A stretch of 64,000 nt of DNA from assembly GCF_001949145.1 (NCBI RefSeq), contig NW_019091391.1, forward strand, positions 707,580 through 771,579, read 5' to 3'. The DNA is from Acanthaster planci. Its lineage: Eukaryota > Echinodermata > Asteroidea > Valvatida > Acanthasteridae. The notes below the pieces were generated by a model. It saw only the letters and a program-made list of their open reading frames with translations. It was not told where the DNA came from and ran no database searches. Below, one piece after another: positions 23,101 through 34,400 of this stretch. Each line of letters opens with the position of its first letter. Within the stretch, counting starts at the first letter, position 1. A program made the translations under genes and the position numbers.

Positions 23101-26100
23101 TCCTCACACCACGAGCCCTTTATGATTGCATCTCACGTTGCGGTGAACGTCCCTTCCCTAAAATCCCAACCTTTCTTCCAAGTTGTAGAAAGTACAAGCT
23201 GCCTTTGAAATTATCATTTTGCATCTCTCAAAACTCCCTTTATCAAAAAATCAAATTGATAGATTCTCGGGTTACTCTTATTGGAAATAAAATTCACTAA
23301 AGTTCCGCACATAAAGAAAACTGACCTCTCGTTTTCCGACTGAGAGCAACCTGATATCCCCCCTGTCAGCGGACGATACCCTAATTGAGGGGGGATTTCG
23401 CACCGGGCCACTCAGAACGGCCAATGTCTCTGAAATATGGGCAGTTAGGCTTTGGTAAACGCTGGGACGATCCATATAGCGCGGAAAATATGAATGTCAG
23501 AAGTCCATGGTCTGGGATGGGCGATCAAAAATGTGCATACTATAAAAACACGCACAATTCGTTGTCTTTTAGGCTAAGCCATGGTTTTTTGTTTTTGGTT
23601 GTTTTTCAGTGTGGCTTTCCAATAAGCGACCGTATACCATATGCCAGAGGGCAATATGTACATCTTTTGAAGGAGATCCGGAAAACAGTATTTGCACCGA
23701 CAAAACATTCAGTTGTTGCAGGTATAGGCCTGCATGTCGAAGTTGCAATTCAATTCTTACGGGCGGAAAGAGAAATTCAAATGAAATCGGTTCTACACCG
23801 CGAGCAAACATTGCGCCGTCAAAGACAATCCCTAAAAAGATGCACGTAGCTACTCTTAAGTTTGAATATAACACGTCAGGGATTTGTGGGGGGTGGGTAA
23901 AAAAACTGTTTAGTGAATATACGTCCTCAAGAACACAGCGTGCATAACCCAGCTCTATCCTAAGATCTCGCGACGACTCCAGGAATGTAGATTGTCAGAC
24001 AGCCGATGGTATAGTCTCACATCATTCAGACACTGTGTCAGGGATGGAGTTGTAATCAAGACGTTCTGAAGGGTTGCATCGGTTTAATCAGATCTCCGTG
24101 CAGGCTTGCACGAAGCCGACGTGACGGACCGGGGTCAGCCAGTGCTCCGCGCACCCCTTGAGAAATGATGGTTGGAGTGCTTTTGGTTTTACATTATGGA
24201 AAACACAATTTAGAAAGAATTAAGCTGTGGTGCTTACAACGGAACAGTTCGGGGGCAGAAAATCAGCAAGAGTAAAAACACGTACATCTTGTCCAGTTAA
24301 AGACCATACACTTGATGGATTGCTCGTATTTTAACAAGCAGCTCCAGAAATGTTACTGCTATGCGAAGATCAAACCACAGAACAACCAACCACCATTTTA
24401 TTGGCGTTCGACGTTTCAAAGGCAAGCGAGCTTGAGGACGCCGAAAAAATGGCATGCTGGAATTGGTCATGTAGTTAACAATGCGTTTGACCTCAATTCG
24501 ACCTTAAGTGCTTACTCAGTTCAATTGTTTTTTCTTGATTTATGAGGAACTATGTAACGTGATTGGGGCTTCCTGACAGTCTTCTAAAATGTCGTAAGTA
24601 CCCATTTGTTCACAGCGTTATTTTACATGCTTGACCGCGATAAGTGAATGAACACACAAGAGAATGGAAATATACATAACAAAGTAGTTAGAAACCAGAA
24701 CAAACAAGCTGAACGCCGTTGGCCCCGTGTGTTTAACATCCATTCGAAGCCTCCTACGGATTTTTGTGCACATTTAGAGGAAAATAAGTATGTGAGCACG
24801 CATGGCACACCACAACACTATCTAGTGTGAGTGCACGGAGTTCCACTTTTAGCGCGAGGGTAGCTCAACGGCATCACTGGCAAATATTTTGGCCTCTCGA
24901 AAACGTTTGCAGTTGTCTCGAAAGTCAACATTCCGACCAAACTTCATGACAAAAACATACATCTATTTGTACCGAATGGACATGTGAAGACCCAGTTGGT
25001 TTAGTTCGTATGCATAAAATTTTATCTCTGGAACCGACACTTTCCAAGATTGCCTCGAAGATAAACATTCGGAAGGGGTGTTTATCTTGGGCAAAAGTAC
25101 TCAAACAGGTATTCGAGCTTACTTCGAGGCAGCGAATAGCAAACGACTCCGCACAGGGACTTCGTCTGAATAAGAGCGACAATATTTCGCCGAGAACGCA
25201 GACCATCTCAGACGAAGAAATGTTTTTACAGGAAAACAACAATGGGTGTTATTCGCCGTTGAAGTTATTTGCCTCTACGCAGTAACCTCTGGGCTCCAGA
25301 TGTCGTTTTGTATGGAACGCATCCTGTTTGCTTTAGCGTGAAATGAAAAGGGCAAGGGACATGCTGGACGGGATTTATTTGTTTCTTCGAAATGGCCGCC
25401 ATCGAAATTGCTCGGAGTGGAATAACAGTGGAGTCCCTCTAGGAAAGGTTTGCAACTCATGTCAGAGGGTGAGAGAGTGAAACACAGGCCCCATAGAGAA
25501 AATATGGTGTCGGTTATTTCACCGGTTCCCAGTTGTTCAACTTCTGGTGGGAAATCTCGAGCAGTCCCGTCGATTGTCCGCTGAGGACGGCACAGGCAGC
25601 CAAGCAGAAAAAGAGGAAGAGCGATTAATCTCGAGTGGGCTGAAGTACCCATTCGACGAAGTTGAATTATGTTTTCGCACGGTGTTAGGACGCCGCTGTG
25701 CCAAAACCTAGGCGCGGCATCGTTGTCAATTAAAGTTTACTGTTTCAGAACTTTGAGCAGAATAAGGATATTAAACAATCCTTCAGCCCCACAAGAGACC
25801 CTTGTTAAGTAAATCCGATGCAAAAGTTTTTGTGTTACTGTGCATGGCCATCGCCAAAAAACGTTTCAACTGTGGGCGTCGCCAAGAGTTTTCAAGGGGG
25901 GGGACTTTTTCTGGGGGTAGGGAATTCCGGTGGAGGAGGGAAAGCACTCTTCAGAAACGAGCTGATAAGCCATTAACAGTGGAAAGAGGTCATTTTCAAG
26001 GGGGGTTAATATTTTCATCTCCTTTTATAATTTCTGATGCTTTATTCCTTTTTAAAGGAATAAAGGCCCAAGAAACGCATGCAAAATAGAGACAAACCAC

Positions 26101-28278
26101 TAAAGAATAATTCAAACGACAAGAGCTTGGCTAAACAATGAGTCCTACAAACCCGACCGCAACAGGATAATATACAAGCAAAAACTGGTACCCACGCATA
26201 GTTGTGATTCAGAGGGGACATTGTTTCTCATTGTTCATTTAACACTCTCCGCTCTTTGGGAATTGATCTCCGCAGCACGACACAGTAGGTGCGCCCCAAG
26301 AAGAAAGAGCCGAGGTGATTAGAGTGGAACACGGTCAAAACATCTATCTAAAGTCAGTCCTTTATAAGCTTTCAAATTTCAGGCAGAGCTTCCGTATGCG
26401 CATGGGGGTGATATTTGCCGATCTAGAATATGAGGAATGTACCATAAACGCGTGGTATTCTTTTCACCGACTTTTTCTTCTTTTTTGACCTCGGGGGAAA
26501 TGTTCAATTACCCGGCGTGTGTGTGGCTTTTGGCGAGTAAATGGAAAGTGTACGAATGTAGGCCTAATCGTATTCCGTGAGGTCGACGAAGGTTGACGAC
26601 CCAGCGGCCGATCAATTTGCAAAACATCCGGTATGACATTTTATACCTTTTACAAAACAGCCAAATGTCGTTTACACTCAGAATTTTGATGTATATTGCT
26701 TGGGGTAGGAATTGAGCATTGGAGCCTCGTAAACTTGTACCCTGTTCTGTCTCGCGGTCCAAGACACAGGTAAGAACTTGTTGGGTAGAGGATTAAACTT
26801 AATTTCTGATTCATTTTAACCAAAAAATTGGTTAATATGAACCCATTTTGTGGGTTTCAATAAACCAGATATTAATTCTGATGCAACAAAAAATGGGTTT
26901 GGCGAAACACAAACATGCGCAGTCGCAGTTTTTGCCGTCCTTTGTAATAGAGAAGGTGGAGTTGACACAGGTCCGGTGTTTCGGAAGGTCGCAGTTCCGA
27001 ATCCCTCATGGATCATCTCGCATCGCGTCCCAACCAACGTTAGCTCCATTGTACAATGGTTTTGTGTTAATTGGTGAGGACCCTTGTAAGTGCATGCAGG
27101 AAACGGTCGACGCTTATCGCAAATCTTGAGAGCAATGTTAGGCTTGTGTTCCTTGGGACAAACTTCTCAAGAAAAGAAGCTACACCGCGTGGTTGAGTAA
27201 AGACAGCAAGTGGGATTGGAACCGGAGTCACAGTAGGTGGAGATGAGCCCACTGCATGATTTCTACCACACATGTCGACTTGAGCAGCTTATTAACATCT
27301 TGTTCGGCAATGACTGTTACCCTAGGGACACGTAATCACACACGAATGCATTCGCCATTTTTGATTTTCCTCTGCGCTCTGAACAGTAGTATTACACTTT
27401 GCACGGCCCTCGCACTTGTCACGTGTCGTGGGCTGAGTAAATAACACAACCCCAGAAAGACGATCGACGGACACAGATGGGCAGTGGATTAGACGGGACG
27501 ATCATGCATGTTGCCATCATCACTATCTTAAGCACAGGAAATGCTGCCCGTCATTCTCGCTGTTTCCTCATCTCTCCATCCCGCCCCAGACAGCAATCGA
27601 TACCTACCCATTCCACCCTCCTCCAAGCCCTTTTTTTTCTCCCCAGCTGGTCAGAAAGGCTAATCGAGTTACTACAGACACACACCTCAGTTGCCACGTC
27701 CAGCTCTTGACTCGAAATCGATTGCAGGAATGTAGCGGGGGGGGGGGGGATAAACACAGATCGGATTCACTGGTCGTTCATCTCCAGCCTATAGGACTTT
27801 GATGCTTTTTCTAGTAACGAGATAGAAATGTATTCCCTTGTATCTACTTGGCACTTAATGTGGAGCGTTCTCAGCGACAATGCGTGCCCAAATCATGGGC
27901 ACATATTGTTTTTCATACGTGCACCAACATTGGAATGAAAGTGTTCTGTATTTAAACAAAACAGTTTCTAACAGTTTGTTTCTAATAACTAAGCAATTCT
28001 GTTTCATGGTTTAAAAGGAAGTATGTTACTGTTTGGAATCCTGTTGGTTCTTCCACCTACTAAGGATGAAGTTGTACTTTCTAAGAGCTGGGGCACAAGG
28101 CATTGGAGAGAAAAAAATTACGAGACAATATATTTGCTGGAGCAAAAGCAGATTACCAACAAAACTATCACATCAAGCGTGTTTCACTGACCATTAAGCT
28201 CGGGGAAAACAGCAAAATCTGTATTAGTTAAAATCGCCAAAATAAGACGCAAATATTCGTACAGTTGGGCAGTGCACC
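23101..28278. other. gene-free stretch
   Basis: No exon is supported. One minus-strand frame (ATG at 25652, down to 25275, 125 codons) starts with a short hydrophobic segment and has a Leu-Trp-Gly-Leu-Cys motif. It is covered under findings but is too weak to call a gene. A 24-bp palindrome, TTTATTCC/GGAATAAA, lies at 26041-26064. G-runs occur near 25896 and 27737. Confidence 0.5.
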
Positions 28279-28357
28279 TGTGTTCTTATCAATCTGTGTT
28301 CTTATCAATCTGTGTTCTTATCAATCTGTGTTCTTATCAATCTGTGTTCTTATCAAT
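28279..28357 (+). repeat. 16-bp tandem repeat, 5 copies
   Basis: The unit TGTGTTCTTATCAATC is repeated without mismatch. The fifth copy lacks its last base. The array is in gene-free DNA, and its homogeneity implies a recent expansion or a good candidate for length polymorphism. Confidence 0.95.
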
Positions 28358-29293
28358 AAGATGATTGTATTTGAAGTTTCTCGAGTGTGCATGGTGATAC
28401 ACAGGGTGTCCACTTCAAAGGGTATCATCGCAAAGTCCGCGGTTTTGAGGGGTGCGAGGAAGGAAGCGAGATGACCGCCGAGAGAGATGGCCGCGGGTGC
28501 CCGCCTCCGGCCGCGCTCGCGTCGCGTCTCGCCTGGCGGAAAACAGAATTCCTTCGAGAGCGCCAACGCTACTCGAACTACGCACAGGAGACTCTCGGAA
28601 TTGCAAATCAGGGCAACCTTGAAATGAAGACATGTCTCCCTGCGACAGTTTGCCGCAGCTCTTTTGAATTTCATGAATAAATTTTGTAAAATCGGCTTCT
28701 GACGGGTGTTAAGAGTTATAAGAACGCTTAGTTTAGCCTTACACAAACTAAACACTTAAAAAACACCTGCAATTGCACACTGCTCAATTTCGAAGTAAAC
28801 ACCATAAAAAAGAAACATCAGCCCCACGTGTGTTTTAATATGCCTTAATATAGAAATATTACTTCTGTTTGGAGGCACAAAGCATTCTGGGTAACGGAAT
28901 TTCACCTATCTTGCCGTCATGAAAGTTCGAAAGACGTTGTACTCTTCTTTACGAGATGGTCCAATTTGAATATCCACTTCAATGTTGTAAGTTCTGAATT
29001 AGAACGTTGGGTATATTCTGTTAAGTTTGTGACGCCACTTGAGCCTAAAGATGTCTTGCCACGCGACAGTGGTGTACCATGAAATTCGTTTAAAACGATT
29101 TCATTCCATTTTTTATGCACAGAATTTAAATAAAAGTTATGGTGGTGGACATTAATATTTAGAACCGTTCCTTGGATAAAGATCCCCTTTGAGATTGGTT
29201 TCTTTATCAAACGCATAACGATGACCTGTGGGTGATTTATGACATGCCCCTGATGACTCGACATATAATGACGTGCAGCGTATCATTCAGTTT
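28358..29293. other. gene-free stretch
   Basis: Nothing recognised. Bases 28430-28570 are GC- and CpG-richer than their surroundings. Overlapping open frames on both strands there are explained by that composition. Confidence 0.45.
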
Positions 29294-29843
29294 AGGGGCC
29301 ATCCATAAAGTTCGTACGCACAAAGGAGGGAGGGAGGCTGGTGCCGTTGCGTACACCATGCGTATAGAGGCGGAAGAGGGGTTCAAGCCAGTGCGTATCG
29401 TACGCAAACCGAAAATTTGCCTTTCATGAATCTTCATCAAATCAATACGATTTCTCATACAAATAAACTACCAGAATAAGTTTTTCTGCGTCGAAACTCA
29501 TACACAGTATTCTCCACCATACTCCCCACCATTTATCCTCCCATGCAAACGCCCATTATAAGTAAACTGCAACTTTACCCATGACACAAAGACCGGCAGC
29601 GTCTTCCGGAATTGTAGAATGCGCATGCGCACGGGGGGGGNNNNNNNNNNNNNNNNNNNNNNNNNNNNNNNNNNNNNNNNNNNNNNNNNNNNNNNNNNNN
29701 NNNNNNNNNNNNNNNNNNNNNNNNNNNNNNNNNNNNNNNNNNNNNNNNNNNNNNAGTTGGAGCCACTGCATACGCCATGCGTACAGGGGGAGGGGGGTCT
29801 TAAAAGTCGGGATTTCGTGCGGACGTACTTTATGGAGGCCCCT
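29294..29843. mobile_element. TIR element interrupted by an assembly gap
   Basis: The left end GGGGCCATCCATAAAGTTCG (29295 on) is mirrored by the right end, whose complement reads GGGGCCTCCATAAAGTACGT (ending at 29842). Both continue into GCAC. The flanks carry TTTA on each side (29291-29294 and 29843-29846), a likely target-site duplication. The interior holds CATGCGTA.AG-type sequence in mirrored arms and 114 Ns. No transposase frame is visible outside the gap. A related arm lies at 48000-48110. Confidence 0.65.
29641..29754. other. assembly gap (114 N)
   Basis: A run of N directly follows CGCATGCGCAC and a G-run. Z-DNA-prone and G-rich sequence inside mirrored repeat arms would explain failed assembly. 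The true length is unknown. Confidence 1.
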
Positions 29844-31104
29844 TTATACCTTAGCGGTGGTCATGAAGTACCCCGCACCCTAGTTGATAAGCCCTCTGCC
29901 CATTACTGTTGTGAGAGTTGACCCCCACCCCTCAAAAAATATTGTGTTTACGGTCATAGGCTCGACATTTTCACAATGGCTTCCTCACATCAATCCTGGG
30001 GTGAATCCACAACCATGCGGGGAGGGGGGGCAAAATTTGGGATTTTGTTTTCATGTTACCTTTGAAGGCCTTCTCTGAGGGGCGGGGCTACACCTGTGGC
30101 TTTCTGGATGGAAAGAGAATAAAATTAACCCACACAAAATCACCTTTCATCATTAACAAAGGAGCTCCTTTTGAGGGGTGCGGTCCCCTTTGGCCCCCCT
30201 GAATCCTCCCTTGCATCAATCATGGATTTTGCTTTCACAAACTCCACAAACCGACGCGATGGAAACCTGTTTTTATAAAACAAGAGAAGATGTCCCTTGT
30301 CATAACATTTCCCCTCTCCCGCCGTGTGAGACCTAAAAGAAACAACAAGCACGTGGGGGAGACATCACTGCGTCAGCGAGCACTCTTGCCATTTCATACA
30401 TGTATCCTTGCTTCAGGCACGCTCGCCGGGACGGCGTGGTCTTGTCTTATTAATTCCCCTCCGAGTGGCCAGAGCTCGGGTAAAAGTTGGTACGCACGCC
30501 AGCGACGTGACCCTCTTCCCTGGGACATGATTGATGACACAACATACGGCGTCTTTTCCTTCTCTCTCGCAAAAAGAGTTTCCTCTCAAAAGTTGCAGGC
30601 AGAGGTGGGCAAGAGGAAAAAAATAACTTGCGCGTTCGGTGATAAATTTATCGCTCTAACGCTGACTCCGGGGGTACCGAGTCATTTCAATAGTCCGACG
30701 ATTTATCATAAATTAATTACACCGAATTCATATTTCGTTGGCTCCTCTGTCGTATTTCTTCACAAGGACACTGTTTCATCCATTTTCAAAATAGAAATCG
30801 CGGCGGAATAACACTGCAGCTTTGATGTTTCATGGTATCTCTTCTGGCAACCGCATAGCAGTATGTCTCTCCAAACGAAGCCTGTTCAAATGCACATCAG
30901 CACTTCGCTCATAATATATGACCGGCTCTTTAACAGGCAAAAAGCTTGCAGAGTAAGCCGCGGTGTCGATCTCGCTTCTTTACTGTAACAAATCGTCTAA
31001 TTGTCCAGTTGTTTAAGCCTCGACAAGTGCGTGACTTATGAGCAGCATCTAAGATGCATGCTGTCTAAATGCGGCGAGTGAGACCCACTTCAAAACGGAT
31101 CAAA
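29844..31104. other. gene-free stretch with one 173-codon open frame
   Basis: A plus-strand frame with a real ATG runs from 30290 to 30811 (173 codons). I recognise no domain, signal peptide or membrane helix in it, and a frame this long is marginal by chance. Bases 29990-30200 are rich in GGGG/CCCC patches like those at MITE ends elsewhere in the window. Confidence 0.4.
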
Positions 31105-31450
31105 CCTTGGGCCAGTTTGTTTCACAAGGATCTGGATCTCGATCATTGATCCCGTCGCTGGCTCGCTCCATCCATTAATTGGGTTTGGGTGTCAGTGAAC
31201 CAACGAGTGGGCCAGTTTGTTTCACAAGGATCTCGATCAGTGATCCCATCGCTGGTTCGCACCATCCATTAGGCGGGTTTCGGTGTCAGTGAACCAACGA
31301 GTGGGCCTGTTTGTTTCACAAGGATCTGAATCTCAAACAGTGATCACATCGCTGATTCGCACCATCCATTAGTTGGGTTTTGGCGTCAGTGAACCAACAA
31401 CGGGTCTCTGATCGCGATCTGGATCCGTGTGAAACAAACTGGCCCCAAGG
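31105..31450. mobile_element. MITE with internal tandem repeats
   Basis: The terminal inverted repeat begins CCTTGGGCCAGTTTGTTTCA at 31105 and is mirrored at the right end (to about 31450) with one inserted base. About 48 bp of each arm match imperfectly. The left arm unit is repeated three times in tandem (31109-31208, 31209-31302 and 31303 to about 31402; 94-100 bp each), with the constant segment GTCAGTGAACCAAC closing each unit. GATC is frequent. No transposase is present. Confidence 0.8.
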
Positions 31451-34400
31451 CCGCGCTAATCTGCTCAAATGGCCTTATAAGTTATATCGCGAAGCCATAC
31501 ATCGGCGTCTCGGTTTTCGCATGTGACGCCCGGGCCCACTCGTTCAATTCCTGCACAGTATTAACGGCTTGTGATGAATGTTTCTTGTCTAGCCCGATCG
31601 TGTGCGCTGAATCCTGACTATTTCCATTCAGTTTTTCTTTCGAATTTCTTCCATCTTCTCATTCGATTCAACGTTGGTACCTGAGTGCCGGCAGTATACT
31701 AATCGGTATAACCAAGATGAAAAGGTTATTTTCCCACACTTTATGTATAAATTGCTGCTTGAGGCTTCAATATATATCTTTTTTTAATGTACATGTGCTA
31801 AAATGATGGATTTTGTGGAGTCATAATATAAATAATAATGAAAATAATACTAAAGCTGTTCAACTTTTTGTTAACTTGAAGTCAAAAGCTTATTTTTAAA
31901 CTACGGGGGATTTAATTGCCTTTCATTTCAGGATTATCAAATTTCCATTGATAGACCCGGACAGGGGTTCTGGTACCACTTATTTAATTGGAAAGGATTA
32001 ATAATCAATTCATTGCTGCTCACACTGCGGCAGGTGACGCTGTCAAGTGTGACAATATCAGGGTGCGGGTTGCCTCACACCGCGATTCAGAATTTCAGCT
32101 TCATATCACGTCAATGCCTTCACTTCTCTGCAGAGGGTGTACACTTTCTGTAGACAGCAGCACCAGGCAAGTGTCAGAGGACGGTACCGAATTCGCGAAA
32201 ATTTCTGATAGACGTAGTCTTTAGTGGTGATGAGCCGTGATGTTTATAAAATTATTAGAAAATATGTCATAAAATTAGATAACAATGAACTGATATCCCG
32301 AGTTTTATATTTTAAAAACCCTGAATTGTGAAAAAATATTCATATACGAATCTCTTTTACCTATTTATATATTTATCTCAGAAAACTGTGTTGTGTCATA
32401 TATCTATATCTATATATTTATATTATATATTACAGCATTTATGAAACGCAAATTGTCTAACGGTATCTGTTATTGAAAGGCGCTGATATCTTATCGTTGT
32501 CCTCGCCCGACTGAGCTTCAAAAAATGCGCTTAAACTTAGGCCTAAGCCCAATCGACATGTTGTGAATGTCCTAAACATTAATTTTATCTGGTTTGTTGC
32601 AGTCGTTTCTGGTTAGTATTTCCTGCTTCTCAATTGTACAAATTTACTCCGAAAGGGACTGAGTTAAGATTGTCAAGCATCACGCTGTAAATTTTGTGCA
32701 CAGTGGTGTGCAGCGTGTCATTTCGGTCTTAAACACGTAAATATAGCTCAGATATTTATTGTATCGCCCTCCAGAGGTAAATCCATATGGACTCTATCTC
32801 ACTTGGCCCGTGTCCGTGTTATTCTGCCACTCAACGACAACATTTCCATTTTTGTCAAAACAAGTCTGCCGAAAAACTGTGCAAACCCAAAACAAAAACA
32901 ACTAAACCCGGTTACTGGTCAGATGAACTCGTAAAAGCACACGCGCAGTCCCTGTAGCATTTCTTTTTCAGCGAACCATCGCTCACGCAAAGAGTGGTTC
33001 ATATCTCATCCACTCTGCACAGCGATTAAATCCGCCGATCGCCTGCCAAGTCGCTGATAATCGGTATTCTGGGTATACATCGGGGGCATTTTGGTCATTC
33101 CAGGCCAGGCTCCGTCCCTGGAAACATTCGACCCATCCCAGTTCTTCTCCGAGCAAAACACGAATGCCCGCAAACCCAAAGAGGCAAGAGTGTAATACCT
33201 GTTCGTTTGAAGCCGCAGATTTTGGGTTTCGACGAAATGTGCCTTGCGTACGTAAGTGTCGAGCACGAACACGTTTAGACAACTCCCCCTGTGAATTCAT
33301 TGAACTAAGAGCATGTTTTTTCTGCCCGTCCCTGCCGTACATATCCTGATTGTTCTTGTCCCAAAGGCCTAGCTACTTCCATCTAAACTGCGCCGAGCAA
33401 TTTCCTACTAATAGACCCGTCGACCTAATGCAACTGCACTTTTTATTCTATTTACCGGAAGGATATCGTTGGAATAGTTTTGAGCCTATTGATGCCCCTA
33501 TAATTGTCTTCTTTGATCTAGTTTAATTTTCTTTTTAACTTGTCCTAATTTCCCGAAAATTTATGTTAATGGAGGGTGGCCAGGTTGGTTTCGGTTATCA
33601 AAGTACATCTAATGCAAAACATGGGCAAAGTCAAGTGCGTAAAGACAGAGAAACACGCAGTTCCCTCATGATCATTTAAATGGTTTACATGACAATACAC
33701 TGTCACTAACGACATTTTGCATGCGACAAAGTCACTGTTTAACTTCCGACACAGCATCGAAGATAACAATGTTCTACCCTTCATATGTCATTCTAACAGA
33801 TCTAGCTCGATAACAGAGTTATCCGTGATTAACATTCTAAAAGTTGTGTCCAAACAAAAAGGGGACACTATACTCTTTGACCAGTTTATCTATTTTTTCG
33901 AAACTGTAAACGGAAGCTTCGAACGGATGTTCCAGCGCGCTTTGGCGAGTCCAGGTGCAACGCCAGACGTAAGCCCCACAAATCATTAAGAATTGCAGAT
34001 TTCGTCACACGTGCAGCAGGTGTATCAAACAGGAAGTATACGTGATTGCTTCAGTTCGAGTTTCAGAAAAGAATCTGACCAACAGAAACGTTATTTTTAA
34101 ATAAAAAGCCCTCTCTTCGCAAGAACGGAGACGATGACATATTTTTGCAAAACTAGAAGCATTTCATCGTGAAATTTTAGAATGACGCGCGCTGTTTTCA
34201 GTTTTCACGGCCATAAAATGATTAATTGCCAATGGCACACAAACGTCTTTTGGAATTCAGCTTGTTTGCAATTTTGCCATTTTGTTCAATCGCAAGAAAG
34301 ACCAATTCTGTAAAAATTGAGAGATAATTTGATAACCTTAAGCAGGCTGGCGCCGAGATTTCTCAACCAACTGAAGTTTAAAGCTCTATCGTGCCATCCT

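Noticed and set aside
30290-30811. 173-codon plus-strand open frame with ATG
   Set aside because: Composition and residue pattern look random, there is no homology I can name, and there is no exon context.
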